From contig JAAALK010000081.1 in NCBI GenBank assembly GCA_019279435.1, positions 30,451,001-30,515,000 on the forward strand: a DNA stretch of 64,000 bases, given 5' to 3'. This document shows, in pieces, positions 1-11,748 of this stretch. Origin of the DNA: Zizania palustris (Eukaryota > Streptophyta > Magnoliopsida > Poales > Poaceae). Both the position numbers and the translations under genes were made by a program. Each line of letters starts with the position of its first letter. Positions within the stretch are counted from its first letter, which is position 1. The notes below the pieces were generated by a model. That model searched no databases. It was not told the origin of the DNA and saw only the letters and a list, made by a program, of their open reading frames with translations.

Positions 1-254
1 CGCTATACCTGCCGGCGGTCGGCGATGGCCTTTCTTCTGTGCGTTCCCCTCTGTTTCTTCATGGCGGAGGTACATTTTCCCAATTGGATGGAGCCGTGCT
101 ACGTATTGGGGGATGTGCGGAGGCACGGTTGGGTGCCTAGACCGCATCGATGATCGGTGAACCTTTGACCATGGTAAAGTTAATCTTACCTGTGTTGGGT
201 GTTTTACTGTGCTACCTACCTCCTTTGGTAAACTGAACTGAGGAGTTATATACT

Positions 255-325
255 TATATAAGCCGTGTACTGTGGTGACCTCTCTCTTTCCCCCTTGCAT
301 TCGCCACCTCAAGCACATCGTGAGT
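255..325 (+). promoter_or_regulatory. Possible promoter and short leader exon, no coding sequence seen
   Basis: A TATATAAG box lies at 255-262. It is followed by a CT-rich leader and a good plant splice-donor match, GTGAGT, at 320-325. T-rich, intron-like sequence follows for several hundred bases. This resembles a promoter with a short non-coding first exon, either of a gene or of a transposon that captured one. I find no downstream exon with a recognisable protein, so the call rests only on short motifs that occur by chance in AT-rich DNA. Confidence 0.25.
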
Positions 326-339
326 ACCTGAACACACTT

Positions 340-2057
340 TCTACATAGTTTATATGTTCTTGCTTTTTATGCTTAGTGTAATCTTGTTTATTGACTTTGT
401 GTGTTTATATGTTTATGGTTTCATAGCTATAGATGTTTCTGGTTGGTTGCAAGTTTTGTAACAGATGGCTATGATTAGGTTGTGTCTATTTGTTTATGTT
501 CTGAACACGCTTGGATAGTGCCTCATGTACTGCTTATTTATGGTACAATTTATGTTGTTACTAGGTTGCTAACTTTCTAAACTGCCAATGAGTATCATTA
601 TGTCTTGTGGACATTTGTTTTGCTAGGTTGTAGTTCCTGTTGTTTCTTTATCAAATGCTTGTGCTGACTTTAATGAATCTCTATGTTTCTTCAATAATTT
701 TTAGCGTGCTGTAAGCATCTGACCGTGTGAGCAATGCTCAGTGTTCTTGTTCTTTTTCCTTCGCATCTCATTTCTCCAAAGTGGCATGTGCTCGGTTTTG
801 TGAGTTCTTTGTTTCTGAGCTTCTGATTATGTGATGTGTACTTCTCTTGGTTGTTTTGAATGGTCTCTGTGATAAAAAATATGGATGCTCTTCGTTTACT
901 GTCCATAGCCTGACATTTAATATATTTGAAAAGATTGTCTAATTAGTTTTGTGAGCCTTCTGTTTGTGGCCTTTCGATTATGTACTATGTGTTCTTTGCT
1001 TTACTGTATTTAGCTTTTCGAGGTTGTGTGTGCTCGGTTTTATAAGTGGTTTGTTTTGCTTAGTACATACCTCCATTTCTGTTTGTTTCAAGCTTTGGCC
1101 TGCTATTAGGTATTATGGCCATTTGTTTTCAGAGGTTCGACTTTCTGTCATTCTGTTTTAGGACTGCTTCTACTAACTTTAGTCAATTTGCGTGCTTATG
1201 AGGCCTCTGTTTCTACCCTTCTAAGCATCCATATATACATGCATGATGCATCTCGATTATTGTGTCTTCTTTGTCTCATAAAGCCCTCTATATATGGCCA
1301 GGGAGGGTGCAACCTATCTAAATCGAGAATCAAAATGGATTCAAATTAAATATCTGTGAAATGGATGTGAACAAGTTAACACCAAATCCTATCAGGCGAG
1401 ACAAATATTAAGATGAGTGACCAATTCTCGTATCACAATCCGGCCTGGCCGTCACATATATGGCTTTCAATCAAACCCAAGTCGGTGTATCCTTCTCTCA
1501 CAAATATTTTTTGTGTAGATATTGTTATTTATATACCACGCTCCTTTATTTTGTACTCTACAAGGTAGTCAGTTTTTGTATTTTTTTCTAGCGAGGATAA
1601 AAACTCGAAACACTCGGCGAACCTTAGTTTTCGTAGCAGTTATGCCCGTTCTTTTCAGATCTCTCTTTGATTGAGGCTTGAGGCTGTGGTCTGGGATTGG
1701 ATGGGTTTTTGAGAGGAAATCTCTCGTGCATCTCACTAATCCATTCGTTGGTCGATTAATATAATTAATCCCTTTAATTTTCTGACAGTTTCGAGTGGGC
1801 CACAGCTCCTCCAATATATAGACGCCACTAAGAGTTTGTTTGTTTGAGGTTCTGGCAGCTTTAGAATATAAAACTGAAATAATTAAACAGTCCATATTTT
1901 AGCTTAGATTGTAAGAATAGTAACTGCAGAAGCTGGAAAACACCAGTTTCTCTAGATTCTCATTAGTTAGATACCTATCCAGCTACTCAGACTAGCTAGC
2001 TACTGAAAATCTCTAGATTCTCATCAACTAAATACTCAGACTATTCAGCTACTCAGA
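340..2057. other. Non-coding T-rich stretch, no gene recognised
   Basis: This stretch is T-rich and holds no open frame resembling a known protein. Two similar segments, near 780-860 and 945-1060, share a TGTGCTCGGTTTT phrase and adjoining text, which suggests a small old internal duplication. The host sequence at 1945-2057 repeats short phrases such as AGATTCTCAT and CAGCTACTCAGACTA just before the CACTA insertion. Nothing else could be identified. Confidence 0.5.
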
Positions 2058-2060
2058 CTA

Positions 2061-3103
2061 CACTACCGGAAAACAGATATTTGCCGAGTGCCCGATGGAA
2101 TGCACTCGGCAAAGACTGTGGCACTCGGCAAAGGCATAGTTTGCCGAGTGCCACACCGTAGGCACTCAGCAAACATCCTGAAAAATCCCCCGCCAAAATT
2201 TTTGCTGACGCCGTGACGAAGGCACAAGTGAATTTTTGGGTTTGCCGAGTGCCACTAACGGACACTCGGCAAACCTTAGCCTTTGCTGAGTGCCACCAGA
2301 AAAACACTCGGCAAAGATGAAATACCCAATATTTCATGTGAAAACACATTTTGAGTCCATATCACAATTTAAAAATGTTTTGAACCTGAATTTTTTTTAC
2401 AGTCATAATTCAACATCTTTTAATCCATGGAGAATTTTCATACTTTTATGAGTGGGTTTGATATTTTTAATAAAATAATCGTATTTCTAGGATTTACTTC
2501 CAATGAGTCAAATTTGAAATGCATGTACATGAAATAATGACTCAAACATTATGGAAAAATCATATTTGTGTTCATGATTACATTTGTAATCTTTTACAAC
2601 TAAATATAACTAAATATTTAAAATCTAATTTACAACACTCGACCGACAATATGCAGGTTAATGGTTTTTTAATTATAGAAAATGTAATTGATGCCTAAAA
2701 AATATGACACTTGACATGGTGTCATTATATCATACATATATAATATGGTAAAAAATTCATAATGTTTCGACAAAGTTTTCAAGTATGACCTTTAGAAATT
2801 GGACAATCTTCGAGAAGGTTTAGGAGTTTAGGGATGAAATGAGTTAGGTTTAGAAGCAAATCGATATTCAAATATTTGTTTGAACTTAAAACTTTTTGTA
2901 CTACTAAAACTCAATTTATCTTATACCATGTTAAAAATTGGCATTTTTTAGAGTTAGTTTGCTATTTTTGGTTAAAAAAAGTTGTTTATAGAATTTTAAG
3001 TAAAAGATCCCAAATTTTATAGGATGAAATATTAGTGTATATTATATAATGCCAAATTATAGGATTTTCTAGGCACTCGGCAAACAAGGGCAGTCCCGTA
3101 GTG
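2061..3103. mobile_element. Non-autonomous CACTA (En/Spm) transposon, complete
   Basis: The element begins CACTACCGGAAAACAG at 2061 and ends with the complementary terminus CCCGTAGTG at 3103. It is flanked by a 3-bp target duplication, CTA (2058-2060 and 3104-3106), the length expected for CACTA elements. The subterminal zone (2090-2320) holds repeats of TTTGCCGAGTGC and its complement, the binding-site type used by CACTA transposases. The interior is AT-rich and encodes nothing. Its interior matches parts of the large CACTA element at 32213-49988 (for example around 2530-2600 against 32750-32820), so it is probably a deletion derivative mobilised by a relative of that element. Confidence 0.9.
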
Positions 3104-3106
3104 CTA

Positions 3107-4740
3107 GCTAGCTACTGAAAATCTGTAGCCACCAATAAGCTCCCAAAACAAAACCTAATTATGTCATCGTCTCCTCAGATCATCAAAAAAGTGCACGGCT
3201 CGGCAGTGGTACACGTAACCTCTCCGTGCAACATTTTTACTTTACTTAAAAAACGGGAAATACGTACTCCTCTCCTCACTAATTACTGTCGATCGGATCG
3301 GTGGATATAACTAATTAATTACCATATTTTACTTTGGATTCGGATACAAATAGCCTAGCTGTTAATGTTTGAGAAATTACACCGAATTGAAGCTAGAAAA
3401 TTAAACAAGGTTTCGTACTACGTAGTTGTAGTTATATTGCCACAGTGGGTATAATTAAACATGCATATATGCGAGAGTACATCTACTTCAAACAAGATCA
3501 TATCAGCAGATAAATGATATGTTTAAATAAATGTGTATACTACTTTTAAATTTTTGCTTTGCATTTTTTGTATTTTTTTTAAAAAATTACCGAAATGCAC
3601 TTTAATTAAAATTTTATAAAACACGGCAGGTTAGCTGTTTTTTTTATTTTCAAAAAGTATATTTTAATAAATTAGAAAACATATAAAAGGAGAAACCACA
3701 CTAGCTACATACTTCACTGTAGTCTGACATGCATATATATATAAGGGAAAATTACTCACGTGTCATTATAATTTTCAGAAATTGCCTACATGCCACTATC
3801 AGTGACTGTGGCGGCCCCCATCTGGCAGTGACACAACGATGGCATTTTGGCAAACCGTAAAAATCGTAATGGCACAGAAAAAAATTAACCCATATATAAC
3901 TAAGAATCAGAAATCGATTATATCCTTATTTCCATTTGGTGAAGGCTTTTTGAGCGCCGCACTCAGCGAATCGAATACGGCGAATATACTGTCGGGGTAC
4001 ATGTAGTTCACCAAGTGTATTTTATCGGGTACTTGGTGAATCCTTCGCCGAGTGTCTCGTCGGCTTCGCTGAGTGCCCGACGCGACACTCGCCGCCACCA
4101 TGGTTGCATCCTCCTCCTCTTAAGGTTCGTCATCATTCTCTTCCTCATTTTGTTTAACTTCTGCCACTTTTTGTCTAACTAGCTAACTTCCGCCACCATA
4201 GTTACATGGTATCCTGACCTACTACTTTTAGTCAGTTTCTCTGAGATAATTGATGGTCTTAGTCAATTTCTTCGCGATAACGCCCTCGAAGTTGGCATGA
4301 CTCATCGTGGTGGTGCTCCTACCCATGGCCGGTATGTGCTCCTGCTACCTATGGCTGGTGGGGCTCCTGTACTACCCACTGGGCTTCTGCTGGCCATGCT
4401 ACAAGCTTGGAAGACACTATCCAAGCTTTGGATATAGCTATAGGTGCTTCAAGATACTATACAAGCTCTCGATATAGCTATAGGATAGATAGTATTCAAA
4501 AGCTATGTTATCATCTTGTGTCGCTCTTCGTTTTAGCTATAGGTTTATAGTTAGTAACCATGAAACTGTCTTGTGTCGCTCATTGTTTTAGCCATTTCTT
4601 CGAGATAACGAGATAGAAGTTAATAAATGTTCTACAAATTTGGCAATGAATCTTCTGTGATGTATTATCTGTGATGTGCTTTTGATGTTACATGTGTTAA
4701 ATGGCAGCCAAATCCTAGTTGTAGCCTAAAAATTATTTTT
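3107..4740. other. Gene-free stretch with an old CACTA-like remnant
   Basis: No gene is recognised. Around 3940-4110 there are degenerate GCCGAGTG/CACTCGGCG motifs ending at CCGCCACCATGG, resembling the start of a CACTA leader. Text at 4290-4500 carries two imperfect copies of a phrase containing ATACTATCCAAGCT...GATATAGCTATAGG. Both look like decayed transposon interior. The zone 3740-3900 contains a low-complexity ACGTGTCAT...GGCAAACCG block whose family I cannot name. Confidence 0.4.
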
Positions 4741-5370
4741 TTGAAATGATCATAATATTAGTGACATGTGATAATAATCACCCGTCACTGATGAAAACAT
4801 CAGTGACGTGCGACAATGGTCACCCGTCACTGATGAATACATTATTTTTTTGAAATGACCATAATATTAGTGATGGGTGACAGTTATCAACCGTCACTGA
4901 TGAGCACATCAGTGACGGGTGATAACTGTCACCCGTCACCAAAGAGGCGTTACAGTGAGCCCATTGGACTGAGGTCGACTCTTTAGTGACGGATGTTTAC
5001 CTATCACTATTGATGTCACATTAGTGACACGATAAGGGTGACGGAAGACATGCCCGTCACTAATGTACGTTATGACCCATCACTAATGTGTGTTTCTGTG
5101 GTAGTGATCACCCGTCAATAACGAGCACATTAGTGACGGGTGTAAAATACTTCCCGTCACTTAATATAACCTATTAAGGATACAACTTAAAAATAATTAT
5201 TTTTTAAAATATGACCATAACATTGGTGATGAGTGACATTGGTGACCCGTCACTAAAAGGGGTATGCCGAACACGGAGGGGAACTGGAGAGACCCTTTAG
5301 TTATGGGTATTTACCTGTTATTAACGATAGGGCTTTACTAACGCGATAAGGGTGACAGGTCGGGGGACAT
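4740..5370. repeat. GTGACGGGT-type repeat block (CACTA-like subterminal repeats), left part
   Basis: Many direct and inverted copies of CCCGTCACTA / TAGTGACGGG are spaced a few tens of bases apart. An internal sequence GTTTCTGTGGTAGTG near 5090-5105 resembles a CACTA terminus. The block is interrupted at 5370 by the gypsy element and resumes at 17658, where it ends with TTTTTGTGATAGT (about 17704-17716), a decayed version of the same terminus. A second copy of 4950-5230 lies at 18330-18640 in the same orientation. No coding capacity is present. Confidence 0.6.
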
Positions 5371-8300
5371 TGTAACACCCCAGAAATGAAAAAGGAATAA
5401 AATAAAAGAAAATATTATTTAAATCATTTCTGATTTTATTATTAAAAGAAAAATCACCAAAGAACCCAAATAAAACCAAACAGGGAGAAATACTCCAAAT
5501 CTGGACTTGAAAATTTCATGAGATAAACTAGAGATCAAAATATAATTTTAGGAATTTTTACAAATTTTTATCAACAGTGATTCAGCCCTTAATCAAATAT
5601 TCGATTTTCTGGAATTAAATTTAATCAGAAAACAATTTTTAATCTTATTGGGCCGAAACCCTGAAACTCCCTCCAAAGGCCTTTTTGGCCCAGCCCATCA
5701 CTGCTCTCTCTCTGGCGAGTGGGTCCCGCCTGTCGGCGCCGCTCCCCTCTCTCCTCCCGCCCGCGCCCCGCCTCGGCCCCACCAGTCAGCCACCTCGCGC
5801 TCGCCTTCGCCCTCTGACATACGAGGCCCGCCTGTCGGCGCCATTTGTCTCGCACTCGCTCACTGACAGGTGGAGCCCACCTGTCAGGATCGTCTTCTTC
5901 CCGGGAAAGGGATCCCCCTTTCCTTTTTCCGGCGATCCCCTTCGGATCCCATGCCGCTGGCCGCCCAAATCCACCCGATCGCCTCCGGACTCCCTTCCTT
6001 GGATCACCATGATCCCCTTCCACCGAAAGACGATGCAGTTTCGCACTTTAGGAAGCTTGGCCGAGGGAATGGAACCCTCGCCGGAATTGGAAGGAGCCCT
6101 CTCGGTTTCTTTGATTCCCTTCCATTCCGACCGCCGGCGACCCCCTATTTATACCCCTGTGGTCGCCGCCCTCATCCCACACCACCTAGAGACCTAGCCG
6201 AAGCCCTCCAGAGCGCCGTTGCCACCTCTTCGAGCTCTTCCACCGCTCTGCCTCCGGCGAGCGATCGCCGTCGCCTCGGACCCCCGCCGCCCTAGCTACC
6301 GCCACCGTCGGGTCCGTCGTCGACCACCCCACCTCGTCCACCCCTCCGTTGGCCGTGGACACCGCCGGACCGCCGTCGCCGTCGAGCACCCGTACGCCCT
6401 CCGTCGTCTACGCTCGCCGCCGGTCATCTCTAGGCCCCCATCGTCGCCGCCGAAGGTATCATCATGACCCCCATCACCTCCGCGTTCCATTTTTGGCCCT
6501 AGCTAGGCTCCTAGGCCCTCGCCGTCGCCGCCGTGGCCGCACCCGAGCCCGCTGTCGCCGGAGACGAAGGCGGTACTCGACCCCTTACGGCGTGCCGTGC
6601 CGGACGAGATCGAGGCCGTCCGATCACGATAGGAGGGCTACGATTAAATCCCTTCGGGATTTAATCCGGGCCCTCGGATCTGATCAAAGAGGTATCGTGC
6701 GATCGCAGCCGTCGATCGTCACTTAAACCCCCGGATCCATCTGGTGCGTCCACATATACCCCTTCGCCACGTTTTAATCTGAGCCGTCCAATTTCATTAA
6801 ACCCACCCGCCTCGCATTTGGCCGCTGGATCCAGATCCAACGGTCCAGATCGCTCGGGTCCACGCGCATAGCCACGGGTTCACGGTGAACCTGGTTCACC
6901 GTGGACCAAGGACTGTTTTTCAGTTTAAATAAAATCCAGAAAATAGTTTAAACTTCAAAAATTCATATCTTGCTCATTTTAACTCCAAATTTCACCATTC
7001 AAATTTTGTTAAATCCAGAATAATATTCTCTACACATTAATGCAATAAAAACAGTATGTTCCTGTTACCCAAAATATTATTAATAAATAAATGAATAAAA
7101 ATCCCTTAGGATTAAAATTAATAATACAGAAAATAAATTAGGAAAAATCCTAAAAAGATAAACTTCACTGTTTTATGCAAAAACTCAGAATAATAAAATA
7201 TTACTTCACATAAAACACCCACAACTATGTATGTTCTTTTATTTGGTGGAATTTTATCTGTTTATTGAATGCATTATTTATTTTTCCGTATCGAGAAGAC
7301 TACGAGTTCGTCGAGGAGCAGGAGTTCTACCCCGAGGTTCCTCCATCCCCCTTTGCTGATCAAGGCAGGTCATCGACCACCTCTGTGGAAACAGTTGATC
7401 ATAATTGAGCCCATGTTTTAATAAATTATCGCTATAACCCATAGGTTAATATTGCATTAGTCCAATAATCAAGCCTCACACTTATATTTATTAGATCCCC
7501 GTCCTTGTGTGCAAACCCAAGCCATGCTTATTGAGCCTTAAACTTCTTGTCACTCTACTATACAAATATTAGCTAGTGCCCAATGTACCGGCACAACTGC
7601 TATAGGTTAAAAAGAACGAGTCGTAGATAGCTGGATTCTGTATATGAATTTCCCCGTTATTCTTGTCTCTGGACTCTGTTGGAGTTGGCTAGGTTATAAG
7701 TATGGTGGGTTCCGGGTGCAAGCTCGGGCACTGGTTTGTCGCACCCGGGGCACTATAAGGACCGGTCTGCGGGATCTGTTGCAAAGCACTTCCGTACCAA
7801 CCACAAGTCTAATGGGTAAGTCCTAACTGGAAGTATGGAATACTCCGGCTCGATGCACCATAGAGGAGGGGGCAAGGGGCTAGCCTGCGGGCGACTTGTA
7901 CCGACGAGGCTCAAGGGGGGGTATGGTGGGGCTCCGATGCGTCGGGACACCATATGAAACCCATAAGAGGGTGCTATTGAGTCGGGGAGGACTATATGGA
8001 AGGTTTTGGCACGAGTTCCCGTGTGATGGGTCATCTCGTTACACTTTGGTGTAAGTGATGAGTGCGTGCCTTGTGGGTACAGTGGTACATCTCTGATCAG
8101 AGTAATTTAATCTTTTCGAAAAGCCGAGCCCACGGTCAAGGGCGGGTTGTGTGACTACTCGCAGTTAGTTTACAATTGTTTGAATGTTCGAGTTATTCAT
8201 GGCACGTAAGGACTGTTGAGCGAGGTGGGGCTGACTGTACCCCTCGAGTTAGAAGATGATGATGATGCACACACACATGTTTACTTTTCTGTACTAATAA

Positions 8301-8689
8301 ATTGCTCACATTTAAAGCTTTACAATTATGCTGCTTCCGCTAAATTAGCCACTATCTCCCTTGTTATTACCTTGCATTATATTTGCATTCGGTGGCTTGC
8401 TGAGTACATCTGTACTCACCCCGATGACTTACAACATCAGAGCCTGTCCACTACGAGGAGGATGAAGGTCTGGAGTAGCGACCCAGTCAAGGCGAGACTG
8501 GAAGGAGGCGCTCATCTAGGACCCTTATTTTATTAGTTTCTCTTCACCTTTATTCACTTTTGTATTAATGCGGTCTACGAACCGTGAATGATTGTCCGTA
8601 TTGTACGTGGTCGCATGATGAACGTCTTGTTTTATTGATTTTCTATGGAATTTCAATAAAGTCCTGATTTATTAAATCGGGGCCCGACA
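5371..8689 (+). repeat. Gypsy element 5' LTR
   Basis: The LTR is 3319 bp and near-identical to the one at 14338-17657. Its first part after about 5690 is GC-rich. The central part (6900-7280) is AT-rich. The last third (7500-8600) consists of blocks shared with the diverged solo LTR at 53335-56721. Several overlapping open frames in the GC-rich part do not resemble proteins and are treated as chance. One short in-frame island (7289-7372) is described separately. Confidence 0.95.
7289..7372 (+). other. Coding-like island inside the gypsy LTR
   Basis: A reading frame of about 28 codons here spells an acidic, aromatic- and proline-rich peptide containing PEVPPSPFA followed by D/E-QG. The same frame occurs at the matching position of the diverged solo LTR (55346-55429), without indels. 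Several of the differences there are third-position synonymous changes (GAG/GAA, GTT/GTC, CCA/CCC, TCC/TCT). The frame runs on to a TGA at 7406-7408. There is no upstream ATG in good context, so it may be an internal exon or a relic of one. Its function is unknown. The 3' LTR carries the same island. Confidence 0.45.
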
Positions 8690-8827
8690 AGATGGTATTA
8701 GAGCCGACTTGACTGTAAGAAGCCAAACAGACCTGACCCTAGGACTTATACTTACTATATTTTCTTACAAACACTGCTTACCCTCTCATCTTCCGAGATT
8801 TTCACAAAAAATTTCTCTCTTTTGTAG

Positions 8828-9640
8828 ATGCCGGTTCATACCATGAGCGGGACTCTTCGTGATGAGGCCGGATTCATCCGCGAGCTTCGCGTGCTCGTCG
8901 ACTTCTTGGGGTTTCCCCATGAGCCCGCGTTCCACGGGATTTTTCCCGATGCGAACGAGAGCTACTGCGAGGTCACGGTGGTGATCCGCCCCTCTTCCAC
9001 GCAGCCACCCTTCTACACACATGGAGTTGGAGGACCTTCATTCGTGGTGGCTAGCCAGCGAGCCGCTCTTCAGTCCCTCGCCGAGCTTCGACTGGTATAC
9101 GACTGCCACCTCCGCGACACCGTCTACCGCTTCATGCCCATGCGCACACCCGGGAGTCACCGCAGCATCTACATCAGCCCCCTCACACAGAGCAACTCCG
9201 CCATCACCCGCACGATGAGACTCTTAGAGGCCATGGACAACCTCCACACAGAGGCCGTCCTCGACGCAGACAGCCAGCATGACACCATCGACTTCTACCG
9301 CCACACTTCGGAGAACCTGACCCGTGAGAATGCTGAGCTCCGTCGACAGCTTGAGCAGAACCCTCTGTTGACCCTCGAGGTGGAGGAGTTGAGGCGCCAG
9401 AACGAGCTCCTACGCCAGGGCGCCATGGTTCACACCCAGCTCCGTCAGCAGCTCAGAGAGTTGAAGAAGGACCTTGAGGAGATCGCGCCTCTTCCGCCTC
9501 GCAGGAAGAAACCCCTTCAGATCCCCACTGTGAGGCCTAAGAGGATCTCCCGCAGCGCACCACCCGCCGGACCATCCAGCTCCTCGACCCCGACCATCTC
9601 CCACGAGCCCGAGATCGAGCCGTCCCCCGAGCTACCATAG
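8828..9640 (+). CDS. ORF0: extra protein upstream of gag in the gypsy element
   Basis: The 270-residue frame opens with an ATG at 8828, about 140 bp after the 5' LTR and just past the primer-binding site. It ends 176 bp before the gag ATG. Residues about 1-130 form an apparently globular domain with no family I recognise. Residues about 155-220 are rich in Glu, Leu, Arg and Gln with heptad-like spacing and are probably a coiled coil. The tail is basic, then Pro/Ser-rich. An extra frame before gag is known from some grass gypsy families (rice RIRE3/RIRE8 as I recall), where its role is unsettled. Here it is intact although gag-pol is broken. It could serve as a structural or RNA-binding accessory, but that is guesswork. 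Confidence 0.7.
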   Translation: MPVHTMSGTLRDEAGFIRELRVLVDFLGFPHEPAFHGIFPDANESYCEVTVVIRPSSTQPPFYTHGVGGPSFVVASQRAALQSLAELRLVYDCHLRDTVYRFMPMRTPGSHRSIYISPLTQSNSAITRTMRLLEAMDNLHTEAVLDADSQHDTIDFYRHTSENLTRENAELRRQLEQNPLLTLEVEELRRQNELLRQGAMVHTQLRQQLRELKKDLEEIAPLPPRRKKPLQIPTVRPKRISRSAPPAGPSSSSTPTISHEPEIEPSPELP

Positions 9641-9816
9641 ACGTAGTCTACGGTTGATTGTTATTTTCCATTTTTGCTTGATTGTATTAGCATTCATGTC
9701 AAAACATAAGGCATGAATGAAGAAATAAATAAATGTAACCGCAAGAACGGTACCCTTTTGAAATAAAATATGAAGAAGTTCACTAAAATAGATATGTCTA
9801 CTTTGAAAACTCCAGG

Positions 9817-11748
9817 ATGACCAACACCCAGGGTTCCGACGCTCCACAGAACGGAGGAGATAGTGGCAACCTGCCACAATGGGGAGCCACCGGGCAAAGG
9901 CAAGCCCCGGTCGCCAACCACCCCACTCTGGCCAAGATGATGGCCACACAAAACCAGCTGGTCTCAGCCCTTCTGAACCAGATGCAGCAGCAACAGCAGC
10001 AGATGCAGGAACAGCAGGCTCATCTCTTCCGCCTCCACCAACAGCCTGAGCTGCCCCGACCCGCCACATCAGCTCCCGCTCCCGCGTCCCAGCTTTCGGA
10101 ATTCCTCCGAGTCCGCCCACCGACCTTCTCGAGCACCACCAACCCCATGGAGGCTGGGGATTGGTTGCGAGCTATCGAGAAGAAGCTCGACCTCCTTACC
10201 TGCATCGAGCAGGAGAGGGTGGCCTTCGCCACCCACCAGCTTCATGGTCCCGCCGCAGAGTGGTGGGACAATCATCGTGAGACTCTGCCCGAGGGCCACG
10301 CCCATACTTGGGCAGAGTTTTTGGCCGCCTTTCATGCAGCCCACATCCCCGACGGCATCATCGCCCAGAAGCAACAAGAGTTCCGAGACCTGCAGCAGGG
10401 GAGCAGGTCTGTCATAGAATACCTGCACGAGTTCAACCGTCTGGCCAGGTACGCACCTGAGGAGGTCCGTACGGATGCGGCCAGACAGGCCAAGTTCCTC
10501 CGGGGACTGAAGGATGAGCTGTCTCTACAGCTTATCTCCGGAGATTTTGCCAACTTCCAAAAGTTGGTGAACAAAGCTATCATGCAGGAGACCCAGCAGA
10601 ACAAGGTCGACCTGAAGAAGAAGCGAATGATTGCCTTCAGGCAAAACCAGGGCATGGCCCAGAGACCCCGTTTTGCTCCACCTCCACCAGCACAGCAGTA
10701 CCACCCCCGCCCAGTGTATCGTCCGGCGCCACCAGCCGCCAATGACGGAGCCAGCCAACCTCGTCCCGCTCCCGCCGCACCGACCGCCCCAGCTGCCCCG
10801 GCCAAGAAGCCGGAAGTTTTGAGAGACAGGCATGGCAAGCCTGTAGTATGCTTCAACTGCCGCCAGGAGGGACACTACTCCCATCAGTGCCCTCATCCCA
10901 AGCGTGCTCAAGGCGTCGCCTCCAACCCCGCCGTCCGTGCCAAGGTGAACCACGTCACCGCCGAAGAAGCCCAGGCCGCCCCGGAGATTGTCATGGGTAA
11001 GTTTATGGTTCATTCATCGCTTGCAGTGGTATTATTTGACACCGGAGCTACCCACTCCTTCATATCAACTGCTTTTGTGGAAAATAACGCCCTGGACATA
11101 AGTGAACTACCCAGGCCAGTATTGATAGCCACCCCGGGCAAGCAAACCCTCGCTTGTTCCTTTAGTCCAAGGGTATGGGTAGATATCCAAGGCACGATAT
11201 TTTGGGCCGACCCCATTCTAATAGAATGTCAAGGTTTGGATCTCATTCTAGGGATGGATTGGCTAAATAAACATCAAGGAGTGATAGAATGTGCCCAGAG
11301 AAAAGTGACTGTGACTGATGAAGTCGGGACTATCGTCACATTCCAAATGCCAAGCATGAAGACCGGAAGGACAAGACTACATCAGATTACCTTGGAGGAG
11401 ATACCGGTAGTCAGTGAGTACCCAGACGTATTCCCAGAGGATCTACCAGGGATGCCACCCAAGAGGGACATCGAGTTCAGGATTGATTTGGTGCCCGGAA
11501 CCACCCCTATTTATAAGCGACCATACCGGATGGCCGCTAATGAATTAGCTGAGATGAAGCAGCAATTGGAGGATCTTGAAAGGAAAGGTTATATCAGACC
11601 AAGTACGTCGCCATGGGGTGCTCCCGTCATCTTCGTCGAGAAGAAAGAAGACAAGGCAAAGCGTATGTGTGTGGATTACCGCGCTTTGAATGAAGTAACC
11701 ATCAAGAATAAGTACCCATTGCCTCGGATCGACGATCTCTTCGACTAG
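9817..11748 (+). CDS. Gypsy Gag, protease and start of reverse transcriptase, cut by a TAG
   Basis: ATG at 9817. The first about 90 residues are Gln-rich. Residues about 100-260 match the retrotransposon Gag domain (ending in the WWDNHRE region and the basic segment after it). A single zinc knuckle CFNCRQEGHYSHQC begins at residue 345. The retropepsin-like protease active site FDTGATHSF has its Asp at residue 408. The RT domain begins after about residue 560 with a SPWGAPVIFV motif. The frame ends at a TAG (11746-11748) after DDLFD, where relatives read on. The downstream frame is the same one, so this is one nonsense change in an otherwise continuous polyprotein. Gag and protease look intact. 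Confidence 0.9.
   Translation: MTNTQGSDAPQNGGDSGNLPQWGATGQRQAPVANHPTLAKMMATQNQLVSALLNQMQQQQQQMQEQQAHLFRLHQQPELPRPATSAPAPASQLSEFLRVRPPTFSSTTNPMEAGDWLRAIEKKLDLLTCIEQERVAFATHQLHGPAAEWWDNHRETLPEGHAHTWAEFLAAFHAAHIPDGIIAQKQQEFRDLQQGSRSVIEYLHEFNRLARYAPEEVRTDAARQAKFLRGLKDELSLQLISGDFANFQKLVNKAIMQETQQNKVDLKKKRMIAFRQNQGMAQRPRFAPPPPAQQYHPRPVYRPAPPAANDGASQPRPAPAAPTAPAAPAKKPEVLRDRHGKPVVCFNCRQEGHYSHQCPHPKRAQGVASNPAVRAKVNHVTAEEAQAAPEIVMGKFMVHSSLAVVLFDTGATHSFISTAFVENNALDISELPRPVLIATPGKQTLACSFSPRVWVDIQGTIFWADPILIECQGLDLILGMDWLNKHQGVIECAQRKVTVTDEVGTIVTFQMPSMKTGRTRLHQITLEEIPVVSEYPDVFPEDLPGMPPKRDIEFRIDLVPGTTPIYKRPYRMAANELAEMKQQLEDLERKGYIRPSTSPWGAPVIFVEKKEDKAKRMCVDYRALNEVTIKNKYPLPRIDDLFD

Noticed and set aside
5625..6726. 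Several long open frames on both strands in the GC-rich part of the gypsy LTR (up to 170 residues)
   Set aside because: They overlap one another in many frames, have Arg/Pro-rich low-complexity composition, and recur in the other LTR. They are expected from high GC and few stop codons, not from a gene.
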